Shown one piece after another: positions 17,340-25,273 of a DNA stretch of 64,000 nt (positions are counted from its first letter, which is position 1; the number at the start of each line of letters is the position of its first letter). A program made the translations under genes and the position numbers. The notes beneath the pieces were generated by a model, which saw only the letters and a program-made list of their open reading frames with translations, did not search any database and was not told the DNA's origin. The DNA is from Prauserella marina (lineage in GTDB: Bacteria > Actinomycetota > Actinomycetes > Mycobacteriales > Pseudonocardiaceae): the NCBI RefSeq assembly GCF_002240355.1, contig NZ_CP016353.1:2778501-2842500 (forward strand), given 5' to 3'.

Positions 17340-19184
17340 GTGGCGGACACGCTCCCCGTCGACGTCGTCGTCGGACTGCTGCGGTCGGCTTCGGCCGAGC
17401 GGGAGGCCGATGTGGACGGCCTGCTCGGCGGCGTGAGCCTTGCCGAAGAGGACGCCGCGCGCATTCGTTACGAGACCCGCAGGCTGCGCGCCACCTCGGA
17501 GCGCTGGCGGCGTCGTGGCCAGGAGCTCGCGGCGCTGTTCTCGTCGGCGCGGGAGCTCGCGCAGCTGCGCGACGTCGACGAATTGCTCGGCAGGCTCGTC
17601 GAGCGAGCACACGACCTTGTCGGCACCGATGTCACCTACCTTTCCGAGTTCGACGCCGATAGCCGCGAACTCCGCGTCCGCACCACGCTCGGCACGGTCG
17701 CGCCATCGTTTCTGGGCTTGCTGGTGCCGCCAGGAGTCGGCCTGGCCAGCCAAGTGGTCGAAGGGCGCCGCCCGTGCTGGACGTCCAAGTACGCCGCGAT
17801 GACGCAGGCGCCGCACGACTCCGCGATCGACGCCGCCGTCGCGGCCGAAGGACTGGTGTCCCTGCTCGGCGTCCCGCTGATGGCCGGCGAGGAGGTGATC
17901 GGTGTGCTGTTCGCGGCCAACCGGGTCGAGCACGCGTTCTCGCCGGAGGAGATTTCCCTGCTGTCGGCCTTCGCCGACCACGCTGCCATCGTCTTGCAGA
18001 CCGCGCGTCTGCTCGCCCGCACTCAGGACTCCGCCGACGAGGCCCGCCGCGCCTACGACCAGCTCGCCCGCCACGTCGAGGCGATGGAAAGGGCCAGCGA
18101 GGTGCACGGTGACCTGACCAGCCTGGTGCTTCAGGGCGGCGAAGCACCCGACGTCGCGACCGCGCTCGGTCGCGCCTTGCGCTGCCACGTCGAGCTTCTC
18201 GACCCCGAAAGCCTCGAAGGTCCCTTCGCCGACGCGGTCGACCGCAGCCGCCACAGTGGACGGTGCACGCCAGCCGGTGACGGTGCCTACGCCGTCGCCG
18301 TGCTGGCCGGGCCCGCCTTGCTTGGCGCGTTCCTGCTTGAGGAAGGCGACGTCGAGTTCGGGCCGGTCGAACTGCGCACCGCCGAACGTGCCGCCCAGAT
18401 CACCGCGCTGCTCAACCTCAAGCAGGACGCCGTGATCGAGGCCGAGCAGCGGGTCCGGGGTGACCTGCTGGCCGACATGCTCTCCGACGACCCCGGCCGC
18501 CGTGCGGGCATCGCCACTCGCGCCAGGGCGAGGGGGATCAGGCTCGACGAGCTGCGGTCCGTCGTCGTGGTGTCGGTACCTGCCGAACTGCGCCGCGAGG
18601 CCGTTCGCGCCCTGCAACGCACTGCCGGGCCGGTCGGTGAGCACACCGGTCACGTCGTCGCGCTCACCGGTCACGCCGATCCGGCCGCCGCGAGCGCGTT
18701 CGCGCACGCCATGGTGAGCCGCGCCGTACGGGGGCCGGTGCTGGCCGTCGGCGCGAGCGTGACCGGCGCCGACGGTGCCACCGACGACCTGCGCGCCCAG
18801 GCCGGCGCCGCCTCGGCCTGCGTGCGGATCCTGCCGTCACTCGGGCTGAGCGACACCGCCGTCACCGCCGACGACTACCTGCCCTACACCGCCCTGTTCG
18901 GCCCGGGGGAGGCACGCGTGCGGTCCTATGTGCGGCGGGTCATCGGGCCCGTCCTCGACTGGGACGCCGAACACGCGGGCACACTCCTGCCCACCCTTTC
19001 CGCCTACCTCGGCAACCGGATGAGTCCCGTCGCCACCGCCCGCGCCCTTCATCTGCACAAGAACACCGTGCTCCAGCGCATGGAACGCGCGACGGAACTG
19101 CTCGGCGAGAACTGGCAGGAGCCCGACCGGCTCTTCCGGATCACCGTCGCGGTCCGCCTCGCCAACCTGACCAAAAATCCATAG
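17340..19184 (+). CDS. GAF-PucR-type transcriptional regulator
   Basis: The 614-residue protein has a GAF-like sensor domain (about residues 80-230; GTDVTYLSEFD, LLGVPLMAGEEVIGVLFAANR). A coiled-coil linker (about 235-270) and a C-terminal PucR/CdaR helix-turn-helix (SPVATARALHLHKNTVLQRMERA, here split as SPVATARALHLHKNT and VLQRMERA) follow. The GTG start at 17340 follows GGAGG. It diverges from hyuAB-caiB-ech and is followed 100 bp later by the HMG-CoA genes. It is therefore placed to control both arms of the locus, probably in response to a small-molecule substrate bound by GAF. Confidence 0.88.
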   Translation: MADTLPVDVVVGLLRSASAEREADVDGLLGGVSLAEEDAARIRYETRRLRATSERWRRRGQELAALFSSARELAQLRDVDELLGRLVERAHDLVGTDVTYLSEFDADSRELRVRTTLGTVAPSFLGLLVPPGVGLASQVVEGRRPCWTSKYAAMTQAPHDSAIDAAVAAEGLVSLLGVPLMAGEEVIGVLFAANRVEHAFSPEEISLLSAFADHAAIVLQTARLLARTQDSADEARRAYDQLARHVEAMERASEVHGDLTSLVLQGGEAPDVATALGRALRCHVELLDPESLEGPFADAVDRSRHSGRCTPAGDGAYAVAVLAGPALLGAFLLEEGDVEFGPVELRTAERAAQITALLNLKQDAVIEAEQRVRGDLLADMLSDDPGRRAGIATRARARGIRLDELRSVVVVSVPAELRREAVRALQRTAGPVGEHTGHVVALTGHADPAAASAFAHAMVSRAVRGPVLAVGASVTGADGATDDLRAQAGAASACVRILPSLGLSDTAVTADDYLPYTALFGPGEARVRSYVRRVIGPVLDWDAEHAGTLLPTLSAYLGNRMSPVATARALHLHKNTVLQRMERATELLGENWQEPDRLFRITVAVRLANLTKNP

Positions 19185-19284
19185 CTACCTCATCGGCAGT
19201 GGATGATCGGTCCATTCCCGGTCGATGCGTGGCGAACTAACCTCCTTCCCCGTACCGCAGCCACACCGAGGTGGGAGGGGCGCC

Positions 19285-20559
19285 ATGCCGCGCACGAGTC
19301 GTATTCAGGGTCTCCGGGATCTTTCGGTGGAGGCCCGGCGCGAGGCCGTCGCCGAAGCCGCCGGGGTCACGTCCGCGTCGATCGCCGCCTTCGATCCCGC
19401 CAACGGCCTCGGCATCGAGCTCGCCGACCACATGATCGAGAACGTCGCCGGGATTCTCGGTGTGCCGCTGGGAATCGCGACCAACTTCGTCGTCAACGGC
19501 GCCGATGTGCTGGTGCCGATGGCGACCGAGGAAGCCTCCGTCGTTGCCGCGGCGAGCAACGCCGCCAAGATCGCGCGGATCAGGGGCGGGTTCAGCACGT
19601 CATCGACCGCGACCGTCATGCAGGCCCAGGTCCAGATCGTCGGTGTCGCCGATCCGGAGGCGGGGCGAGTACGGCTGCTTGAGGCGCGGGACGAGCTGAT
19701 CGCGCTCGCCGATGCCCAGGATCCGAAGCTCGTCGAGTTCGGCGGCGGAGTCCGCGACATCGCGGTGAGGGTCGTCCGTTCCCGCGCCGGTACCTACGTG
19801 GTCGCTCACTTGCAGGTCGACGTGCGCGACGCCATGGGAGCCAACGCGGTCAACACCATGGCGGAGGCCATCGCGGAAAGGGCGGCCGAGATCGCGGGCG
19901 GGAACAGTCTGCTGCGGATCCTCACCAACAAGGCCGATCTCCGGCTCTCCCGCGCTCGCGCGGTGTTCGACGCGGAAGCGCTCGGCGGCGCTGGGGTCGT
20001 CGACGACATCATTCACGCGGCGGCCCTCGCCGAGGCCGACCCCTACCGGGCGGCCACCCACAACAAAGGCATCATGAACGGGATCAGCGCGGTCGTGCTT
20101 GCCACCGGCAACGACACCCGCGCCGTCGAAGCGGGCGCCCACTCCCACGCCGTTTCCGCCGCCGGGCTCTACACCTCGTTGTCCCGCTTCGAAAAGGACG
20201 CCGACGGCAACGTCGCCGCGAGCATCGAAGTGCCCATGCCCGTCGGTCTCGTCGGCGGCGCCACCAAGATCCACCCGGCGGCGCGGGCCGCGATCACCTT
20301 GCTCGGCGTCGGCACCGCCGCCGAACTCGCGGAGATCATCACCGCCGTCGGTCTCGCGCAGAACTTCGCCGCCGTCCGCGCGCTGGCCACCGAAGGAATC
20401 CAGCGTGGCCACATGTCCTTGCACGCCCGCAACATCGCCTCGACCGTCGGCGCGACACCTCGGGAGGTGCCCGCCGTCGCCGCGAGGCTGATCGCGGACA
20501 AGGCGGTCCGCGCCGACCACGCCGAGCGGATTCTTGCCGAACTCAGGCAAGGACGATGA
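19285..20559 (+). CDS. mvaA: Class II (degradative) HMG-CoA reductase
   Basis: The 424-residue protein has the hallmarks of class II HMG-CoA reductases: ENVAGILGVPLGIATNF (about 52-68), the TEEASV glutamate (E83 region), DAMGANAVNTMAE (about 196), the catalytic-lysine motif HNKGIMNG and the late catalytic-histidine region GHMSLHARN. Class II enzymes often run in the oxidative direction, converting mevalonate and CoA to HMG-CoA. A strong GGGAGGGG site precedes the ATG. It overlaps the HMG-CoA lyase gene by 4 bp (ATGA), the mvaAB arrangement known from mevalonate-degrading pseudomonads. No mevalonate kinase or other isoprenoid-pathway gene is nearby, supporting a catabolic role. Confidence 0.95.
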   Translation: MPRTSRIQGLRDLSVEARREAVAEAAGVTSASIAAFDPANGLGIELADHMIENVAGILGVPLGIATNFVVNGADVLVPMATEEASVVAAASNAAKIARIRGGFSTSSTATVMQAQVQIVGVADPEAGRVRLLEARDELIALADAQDPKLVEFGGGVRDIAVRVVRSRAGTYVVAHLQVDVRDAMGANAVNTMAEAIAERAAEIAGGNSLLRILTNKADLRLSRARAVFDAEALGGAGVVDDIIHAAALAEADPYRAATHNKGIMNGISAVVLATGNDTRAVEAGAHSHAVSAAGLYTSLSRFEKDADGNVAASIEVPMPVGLVGGATKIHPAARAAITLLGVGTAAELAEIITAVGLAQNFAAVRALATEGIQRGHMSLHARNIASTVGATPREVPAVAARLIADKAVRADHAERILAELRQGR

Positions 20560-21479
20560 GCTCGGGACTGCCCGGTCTTCCTGGCGCCGTCACCATCTGC
20601 GAGGTCGGTCCCCGGGACGGGCTCCAGAACGAGCCGGAGCCGGTACCGGCCGACGTGAAGCTCGAATTCATCGAACGGCTCGCCGACGCCGGGCACGCCG
20701 TCATCGAGACGACGAGCATGGTCCACCCCGCGTGGGTGCCCCAGCTCGCCGACGCCGACGAGGTGCTCCGCCGCCTCGACCGCAGGCCCGGCGTCCGGTA
20801 TCCCGTGCTCGTGCCCAACCAGCGGGGGCTGCGGCGGGCACTCGAAGCGGGCGTCACCGACATCGCCGTGTTCGCCCCGGTCACCGAGAGCTTCGCCAAG
20901 GCCAACCTCAACCGCACGGTCGCCGAGTCGCTGGAGATGTTCGCGCCGGTGATCGCGGCGGCCCGCGAAGCGGGCCTGCCGGTCCGCGGCTATCTGTCGA
21001 TGTGCTGGGGTGACCCGTGGGAAGGCGCGGTACCCGAGGCGACGGTCGTCGACGTCGCGACCGCGCTGATCTCCTTGGGCTGCACCGAACTGAGCCTCGG
21101 CGACACCATCGGCGTCGCCACTCCCGGCCGCGTCGTCGCGCTGCTGGCCGCCCTCACCGGCGCCGGTGTTCCGCTCGGCTCGATCGCCGTGCACTTCCAC
21201 GACACCTACGGCCAAGGACTCGCCAACACCTTCGCCGCGCTCCAGCACGGAGTGACCACAGTGGACACATCGGCCGGAGGTCTCGGCGGCTGCCCCTACG
21301 CGAAGAGCGCCACCGGCAACCTCGCCACCGAAGACCTGCTCTGGCAACTCGACGGCCTCGGCATCCACACCGGCCTCGACCTTGCCAAGCTCATCGAAAC
21401 CAGCCTCTGGCTGGCCGCCCGGCTCGGCCGTCCCAGCCGCTCAGCGGTCGTACGGGCTCACGCGAACCTGCTCCGCTGA
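20556..21479 (+). CDS. mvaB: Hydroxymethylglutaryl-CoA lyase
   Basis: The 307-residue TIM-barrel enzyme should cleave HMG-CoA to acetyl-CoA and acetoacetate. It has the HMGL signature EVGPRDGLQNE near residue 16 and the catalytic-cysteine motif GGLGGCPYAKSATGN near residue 240. The VHFHDTYG metal-ligand motif lies near residue 210. Its start overlaps the reductase stop by 4 bp, showing coupling. Its 3' end overlaps the convergent membrane-protein gene by 39 bp. The acetoacetate produced could be activated by the CoA-transferase pair at 33.1-34.5 kb, but that is only inference. Confidence 0.95.
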   Translation: MSSGLPGLPGAVTICEVGPRDGLQNEPEPVPADVKLEFIERLADAGHAVIETTSMVHPAWVPQLADADEVLRRLDRRPGVRYPVLVPNQRGLRRALEAGVTDIAVFAPVTESFAKANLNRTVAESLEMFAPVIAAAREAGLPVRGYLSMCWGDPWEGAVPEATVVDVATALISLGCTELSLGDTIGVATPGRVVALLAALTGAGVPLGSIAVHFHDTYGQGLANTFAALQHGVTTVDTSAGGLGGCPYAKSATGNLATEDLLWQLDGLGIHTGLDLAKLIETSLWLAARLGRPSRSAVVRAHANLLR

Positions 21480-22472
21480 TCGCCGGTTCGCCACCACCGT
21501 CAGTCGCCACCCCACGGCGAGGACGGCCAGCGGCACCGCGACGGCGCTGACGACCTTCGGCCAGTCGGGCAGGTTCGGCATCGCGCTCCCGGCCGCAACC
21601 GCCGCGCCGAGGACGACCAGCCCGCGCCCCGCCTTTCCGTAGCGCCGGACTCGCTCCGGCGGCAGTGTCGTCGGTTCGGCGACGCCCCGCTTCCTCCGGC
21701 CCTGCGATACGAACCAGCCTGCGACGAGCGCGAGGTAGCCGAGCACGATCACCACGACCGAACCGCCCGCCGACGCCGAGGACACCGTGCCGAGCCCGCC
21801 CGCGACCACGAGGCCCCAGCCGACCGGCAACGCCAGCGGTTGCCACCATTGCAGCCGGACCCTGCGGCGCCGTTCGATGCGACGGTCGGCAGGCATCGGC
21901 GGCACGCCGGGAATCCGCACGCCGTACAGAGCCGCGAAAACCGAGGCGACGAACAGCGAGTAGCCCAGTCCCACGAACGGCCGTGGTTCGTCGACCACGA
22001 TCTGGTCCGCCGCGTCGCGCACACTCTGATACACGACGGGCTTGGGGTGAGCCAGATTCTCCGGAGTCAGCGCGGAGTTCTGGAATCTTTCGTGCGCCGT
22101 CTCCCCGTCGGACCAGGTGATCTCGGCCTCGCACGCCCAGTACCAGCCCAGACCTGACGGGCTGACCGGGCCGACCCGTTCGCAGTGGGTGGCCAGCGCG
22201 CTTCCGCGCTTCGTCACGACGCCGTCGGAACTCAGCACACCCGTGTTGGCGGCGATGGTGAGCGACACCAGCGCGAGCAGAGCTCGCACCGCGAGCTGCG
22301 AGACCACGTAGGTGACCCGCCAGAACCGTTCCCTCCCAGGCAGTTCCGCCCACCGCCCCACTCCTGGCAGGCTCGTCCACGGTTCGCGCCACGGCGGGGT
22401 GCGCGGATTGCGCGCCGCTTCCGCCAGCCGGTCGGGTGCGTCGATCGTCGAGCGTTCGCTTCCGCTCGCCAC
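21441..22472 (-). CDS. Multi-pass membrane protein of unknown function
   Basis: The 343-residue protein has about five hydrophobic segments: near residues 55-75, 165-185, 215-235, 240-260 and 285-325. A polar extracytoplasmic-looking region between the first two contains a CERVGPVSPSGLGWYWACEAEITW pattern, cited here only as paired cysteines near residues 97 and 113. The architecture suggests a small exposed disulfide domain held between membrane helices. The GTG start shares one base with the MarR stop. I do not recognise a function. Confidence 0.7.
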   Translation of the reverse strand: MASGSERSTIDAPDRLAEAARNPRTPPWREPWTSLPGVGRWAELPGRERFWRVTYVVSQLAVRALLALVSLTIAANTGVLSSDGVVTKRGSALATHCERVGPVSPSGLGWYWACEAEITWSDGETAHERFQNSALTPENLAHPKPVVYQSVRDAADQIVVDEPRPFVGLGYSLFVASVFAALYGVRIPGVPPMPADRRIERRRRVRLQWWQPLALPVGWGLVVAGGLGTVSSASAGGSVVVIVLGYLALVAGWFVSQGRRKRGVAEPTTLPPERVRRYGKAGRGLVVLGAAVAAGSAMPNLPDWPKVVSAVAVPLAVLAVGWRLTVVANRRSAEQVRVSPYDR

Positions 22473-23011
22473 TACTGCTCCGGCTGGGCCTCAAGCCCGC
22501 GCAACAGGGTTCGCAAGAGTTCGTCGAGTGCGCCGAGTTGGTCGGCGTCCAGCGCCGACAGGAGCTGGGTGACGTTGGCGGTGTGCGCGGTCATCGCCTC
22601 GTCGACGGTGGTGTAGCCCTTGTCCGTGAGCCGGACCTTGAAGCTGCGCCGGTCGTCGGGGTCGAGGGTGCGTTCCACGAGCCCCGCCGCCTCAAGGCGG
22701 TCCAGCCGGTTGGTCATGCCCGCGCGGGTCAGCATCAGTGTCGCGGAGAGTTGCGATGGTCTCAGCGTGTAAGGGTCGCCGGAGCGCCGGAGCGACGCGA
22801 GGACGTCGAACTCGCCTTTCTGGAGGCCGAACCTGGTGAAGACCGCCTCCTGCGCGGGGGCCAGCAGCAGCCCCGTCCTGCCGAGGCGGCCCGCGACGCC
22901 GATGGCGTCGAGGTTCAGGTCCGGACGTTCCCGCTGCCAAGCCCCGACCACGGCGTCAACGGCATCGGCGGCATCGGCGGCATCGGGGTGCCGCGCCTTC
23001 TCGTCACTCAC
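22472..23011 (-). CDS. MarR-family regulator
   Basis: The 179-residue protein has the MarR winged helix (about residues 85-140; LRPSQLSATLMLTRAGMTNRL, here LSATLMLTRAGMTNRLDRLE, then the wing DPDDRRSFKVRLT). The N-terminus contains a 9-bp tandem repeat encoding ADAADAADAV, a local slippage product. It is divergent from the cupin/reductase pair, with a perfect 10-8-10 palindrome between them. It probably represses itself and that pair, as MarR proteins usually do in response to small phenolic or oxidant ligands. Confidence 0.9.
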   Translation of the reverse strand: MSDEKARHPDAADAADAVDAVVGAWQRERPDLNLDAIGVAGRLGRTGLLLAPAQEAVFTRFGLQKGEFDVLASLRRSGDPYTLRPSQLSATLMLTRAGMTNRLDRLEAAGLVERTLDPDDRRSFKVRLTDKGYTTVDEAMTAHTANVTQLLSALDADQLGALDELLRTLLRGLEAQPEQ

Positions 23012-23062
23012 CGCCGCAGTCTATTCGATGCCGTGTCTATCCGACGCCAACACTATTCAGCC

Positions 23063-23090
23063 ACTGATAGTTTGGCAGCTAACTATCAGT
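23063..23090. promoter_or_regulatory. MarR operator palindrome
   Basis: Perfect 10-bp arms ACTGATAGTT and AACTATCAGT are separated by 8 nt. They lie 17 bp before the cupin ATG and 51 bp before the MarR start, in an AT-rich island. Partial half-sites (ACTATTCAG and ACTATAAGTT) flank it on both sides, so more than one dimer may bind. It is a strong candidate for control of both divergent genes. Confidence 0.75.
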
Positions 23091-23107
23091 TGTGTGACTA
23101 TAAGTTC

Positions 23108-23635
23108 ATGAGCACACCACATCTCACCAGTCAGGAAGTCCCGCCGCTGGTGGTGCGGCGGAACGAAGCGGAGGTCCTGGGAACAGGGCCGAACACCATC
23201 TCCCTGCTCGCCGACGTCCCGGCGACCGGAGGCGCACTGAGCGCCACCCGCACGACACTGGGCGAAGGGCAGGACGGGGCCGCGCCGCACTACCACCGCA
23301 CCTCGGCGGAGACGTTCTTCATCCTCGGCGGCGTACTGCGCGTACTCGTCGGCGAGGAGATCGTCACGGCGAGGGAAGGTGACCTGGTTTTCGTGCCACC
23401 TGGCACCGTCCATGCCTTCGGCGCGGCGCCGGGATCCGGTGCGGACCTGCTGATCGCGTTCACCCCAGGCGTCGAGCGGTTCGGGTACTTCCGGCTTCTC
23501 GGCCGCATCCGCGATGGCGACGCCGCGCCGGACGAGGTCCTCGACACCCAAGAGCGCTACGACAACCACTTCGTCGACAGCACCATCTGGCGGGAGGTCC
23601 GCCAGGCAGACCGACAGGAGGCAACTCATGCGTAA
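23108..23635 (+). CDS. Cupin-domain protein
   Basis: The 175-residue protein is a single cupin barrel. Its metal-type motif APHYHRTSAETFFILGG (about 57-73) and second motif FVPPGTVHAFG (about 98-108) provide His/Glu ligands. Such small cupins are dioxygenases, isomerases or ligand-binding proteins. It is the first gene after the MarR operator and overlaps the following reductase gene by 8 bp. No specific substrate is evident. Confidence 0.88.
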   Translation: MSTPHLTSQEVPPLVVRRNEAEVLGTGPNTISLLADVPATGGALSATRTTLGEGQDGAAPHYHRTSAETFFILGGVLRVLVGEEIVTAREGDLVFVPPGTVHAFGAAPGSGADLLIAFTPGVERFGYFRLLGRIRDGDAAPDEVLDTQERYDNHFVDSTIWREVRQADRQEATHA

Positions 23636-24176
23636 GATCGTCAACTCCACCTATGCCACCCTCGACGGTTTCATCGACAACCCGCACGAATGGTCGCTGC
23701 GGTACTCCGACGAGCAAGCACAGGCATATGCCTTCTCGATGACCACGGCCGCCGACGCACTGCTGCTCGGCAGGGTCACCTACGAAGGCATGGCGCAGGC
23801 GTGGCCGAACATGGGCGGAAACCCGTACGCGGACCACATCAACGGCATCACCAAGTACGTCGTCGCGTCACAGCCGGTCGACACGTCGGCATGGAACCCC
23901 AGCGTCGTCATTCCCGGCGACGACCTCGTCGCCAGGGTCGCCGCGCTCAAGGAACAGGAGGGCGCCGACATTCTGATCTGGGGCACCGGCCGCCTCACCG
24001 ACACGCTCGCCGCCGCCGGACTTCTCGACGAATACCGCATCTGGGTCTGCCCGGTCATCAAAGGCAAGGGCGAGCCGCTGTTCCGCGAGGGCAGCGCCAC
24101 GACGCTCGACCTGCTCGACACGACGGTGTTCAGCACCGGCGCCGTCGTCCTCACCTACCGGCCCGCCGCGTCCTGA
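23628..24176 (+). CDS. Dihydrofolate reductase-like (RibD C-terminal) protein
   Basis: The 182-residue protein belongs to the YyaP/RibD-C reductase family, with MRKIVNSTYATLDGFIDNP at the start, LLLGRVTYEGMAQAWP near residue 46 and a GTGRLTDTLAAAGLLDEY pattern near residue 120. Members have a DHFR fold and are often NADPH reductases of unassigned substrate. AGGAGG precedes the ATG at 23628 inside the end of the cupin gene. It is co-regulated with the cupin under the MarR operator. Confidence 0.88.
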   Translation: MRKIVNSTYATLDGFIDNPHEWSLRYSDEQAQAYAFSMTTAADALLLGRVTYEGMAQAWPNMGGNPYADHINGITKYVVASQPVDTSAWNPSVVIPGDDLVARVAALKEQEGADILIWGTGRLTDTLAAAGLLDEYRIWVCPVIKGKGEPLFREGSATTLDLLDTTVFSTGAVVLTYRPAAS

Positions 24177-24215
24177 ACGGTTTTTCCCCGCACCGACGAC
24201 TTTGAGGAGTACGCC

Positions 24216-24569
24216 ATGAACGCCACGAACACCGAGGTCACGAACTACATCGACAAGACGCTTCCCTGGCAGGCCGAGGTCTGCGGCAAGCTGCGCGAGC
24301 TGGTCCACGCGACCATCACCGGTGCCGAGGAGCGCCTGCAATACGGCAAGCCGCATTTCCTCAAGAACGGCGAACACGCCGCCGTGATCCGCGTGGCGCG
24401 CGGCAAGGTGTCGTTCATGGTGTTCGGGGCTGGTGGCATCGAGCCCGTGAAGGGAGTGCTGAGATCCCTTGGCAACGGCGACCGCAAAGCAGCCGACATC
24501 ACCGAGGGTCAGGACGTCGACTACGACCTGCTCGCCGACGTCCTCGCCAAGGCGAGCGGCACCCTCTGA
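24216..24569 (+). CDS. DUF1801 (YdhG-like) protein
   Basis: The 117-residue protein matches the small alpha/beta DUF1801 fold: YIDKTLPWQAEVCGKLRELV at the N-terminus, then GAEERLQYGKPHFLKNGEH and a hydrophobic strand VSFMVFG. Function is unknown in the family. GAGGAG lies 6 nt before the ATG. It is 39 bp after the reductase gene and could be the third member of that operon. A long hairpin follows its stop codon. Confidence 0.82.
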   Translation: MNATNTEVTNYIDKTLPWQAEVCGKLRELVHATITGAEERLQYGKPHFLKNGEHAAVIRVARGKVSFMVFGAGGIEPVKGVLRSLGNGDRKAADITEGQDVDYDLLADVLAKASGTL

Positions 24570-24574
24570 CCTGA

Positions 24575-24616
24575 ACACCACCGCCGACGCGACCGTGCTC
24601 GGGTCGGCGGTGGTGT
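24575..24616. terminator. Bidirectional terminator-like hairpin
   Basis: Perfect 14-bp arms (left arm ACACCACCGCCGAC, right arm its complement) enclose a 14-nt loop. The hairpin lies between the convergent DUF1801 and response-regulator genes. There is no U-tract on either side, as is common for high-GC actinobacterial terminators. Confidence 0.7.
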
Positions 24617-24646
24617 GGTCCACTGTGGAATTCGGGGAGCCGGGGC

Positions 24647-25273
24647 TTACGGCAGGGTCAGGTAACCGCGCGAATATGCCGTCGCCACGGCCGCCGCCCT
24701 GTCGTTGACGCCGAGCTTGGAGTAGACCTGTAGCAGGTAGGTCTTGACCGTCGATTCACTGATGAACAGATGTTTCGCGACCTCGCGGTTGGTCGAGCCG
24801 CCCGCGATCAGTTCCAGCACTTCGGTTTCGCGCTTCGACAGCGGCGCGGCGGCGGGCTGGCGCATCTGGCCCATCAGCCGGGTGGCGACGGCGGGGGACA
24901 GGGTCGCCTTTCCCTGCGCCGCCGCCTCCACCGCACGGAACAGTTCCTCGCGCGGCATCTCTTTCAGCACGTAGCCGGTGGCTCCGGCCTCGATGGCGCG
25001 CAGCACGTCACTGTCCGTGTCGTAGGTCGTGAGCACGAGCACGCGGGCCGTCACCCCTCGGCCGGCCAGTTCCTTGATCGCGGCGACACCGTCGACCTTG
25101 GGCATGCGCAGGTCCATGAGCACGACATCGGGCCGCAGCTTCTCTCCCGCGGCGATGGCCTCCTCCCCGTCACCGGCCTCGCCGACCACCTCGAAACGGG
25201 GGTCGTCGCTGAACATGCCGCGTAACCCGTCTCGCACGACGGGGTGGTCGTCGACGATCAGCAGGGAGATCAC
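24647..25273 (-). CDS. NarL/FixJ-type response regulator
   Basis: The 208-residue protein has a receiver domain with acidic pair DD8-9, phospho-acceptor Asp54 (VVLMDLRMP) and a conserved Thr/Lys region, then a LuxR-type helix-turn-helix (STNREVAKHLFISESTVKTYL, shown here as NREVAKHLFISESTVKTYL). Its GTG start overlaps the kinase stop by 4 bp, so it is translated with its sensor. It should control the exporter operon that it ends, or other targets. Confidence 0.95.
   Translation of the reverse strand: MISLLIVDDHPVVRDGLRGMFSDDPRFEVVGEAGDGEEAIAAGEKLRPDVVLMDLRMPKVDGVAAIKELAGRGVTARVLVLTTYDTDSDVLRAIEAGATGYVLKEMPREELFRAVEAAAQGKATLSPAVATRLMGQMRQPAAAPLSKRETEVLELIAGGSTNREVAKHLFISESTVKTYLLQVYSKLGVNDRAAAVATAYSRGYLTLP

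Noticed and set aside
22960-22990. 9-bp tandem repeat, possible CRISPR or minisatellite
   Set aside because: Only about three copies, inside the MarR coding frame, encoding a simple ADAADAADAV run.
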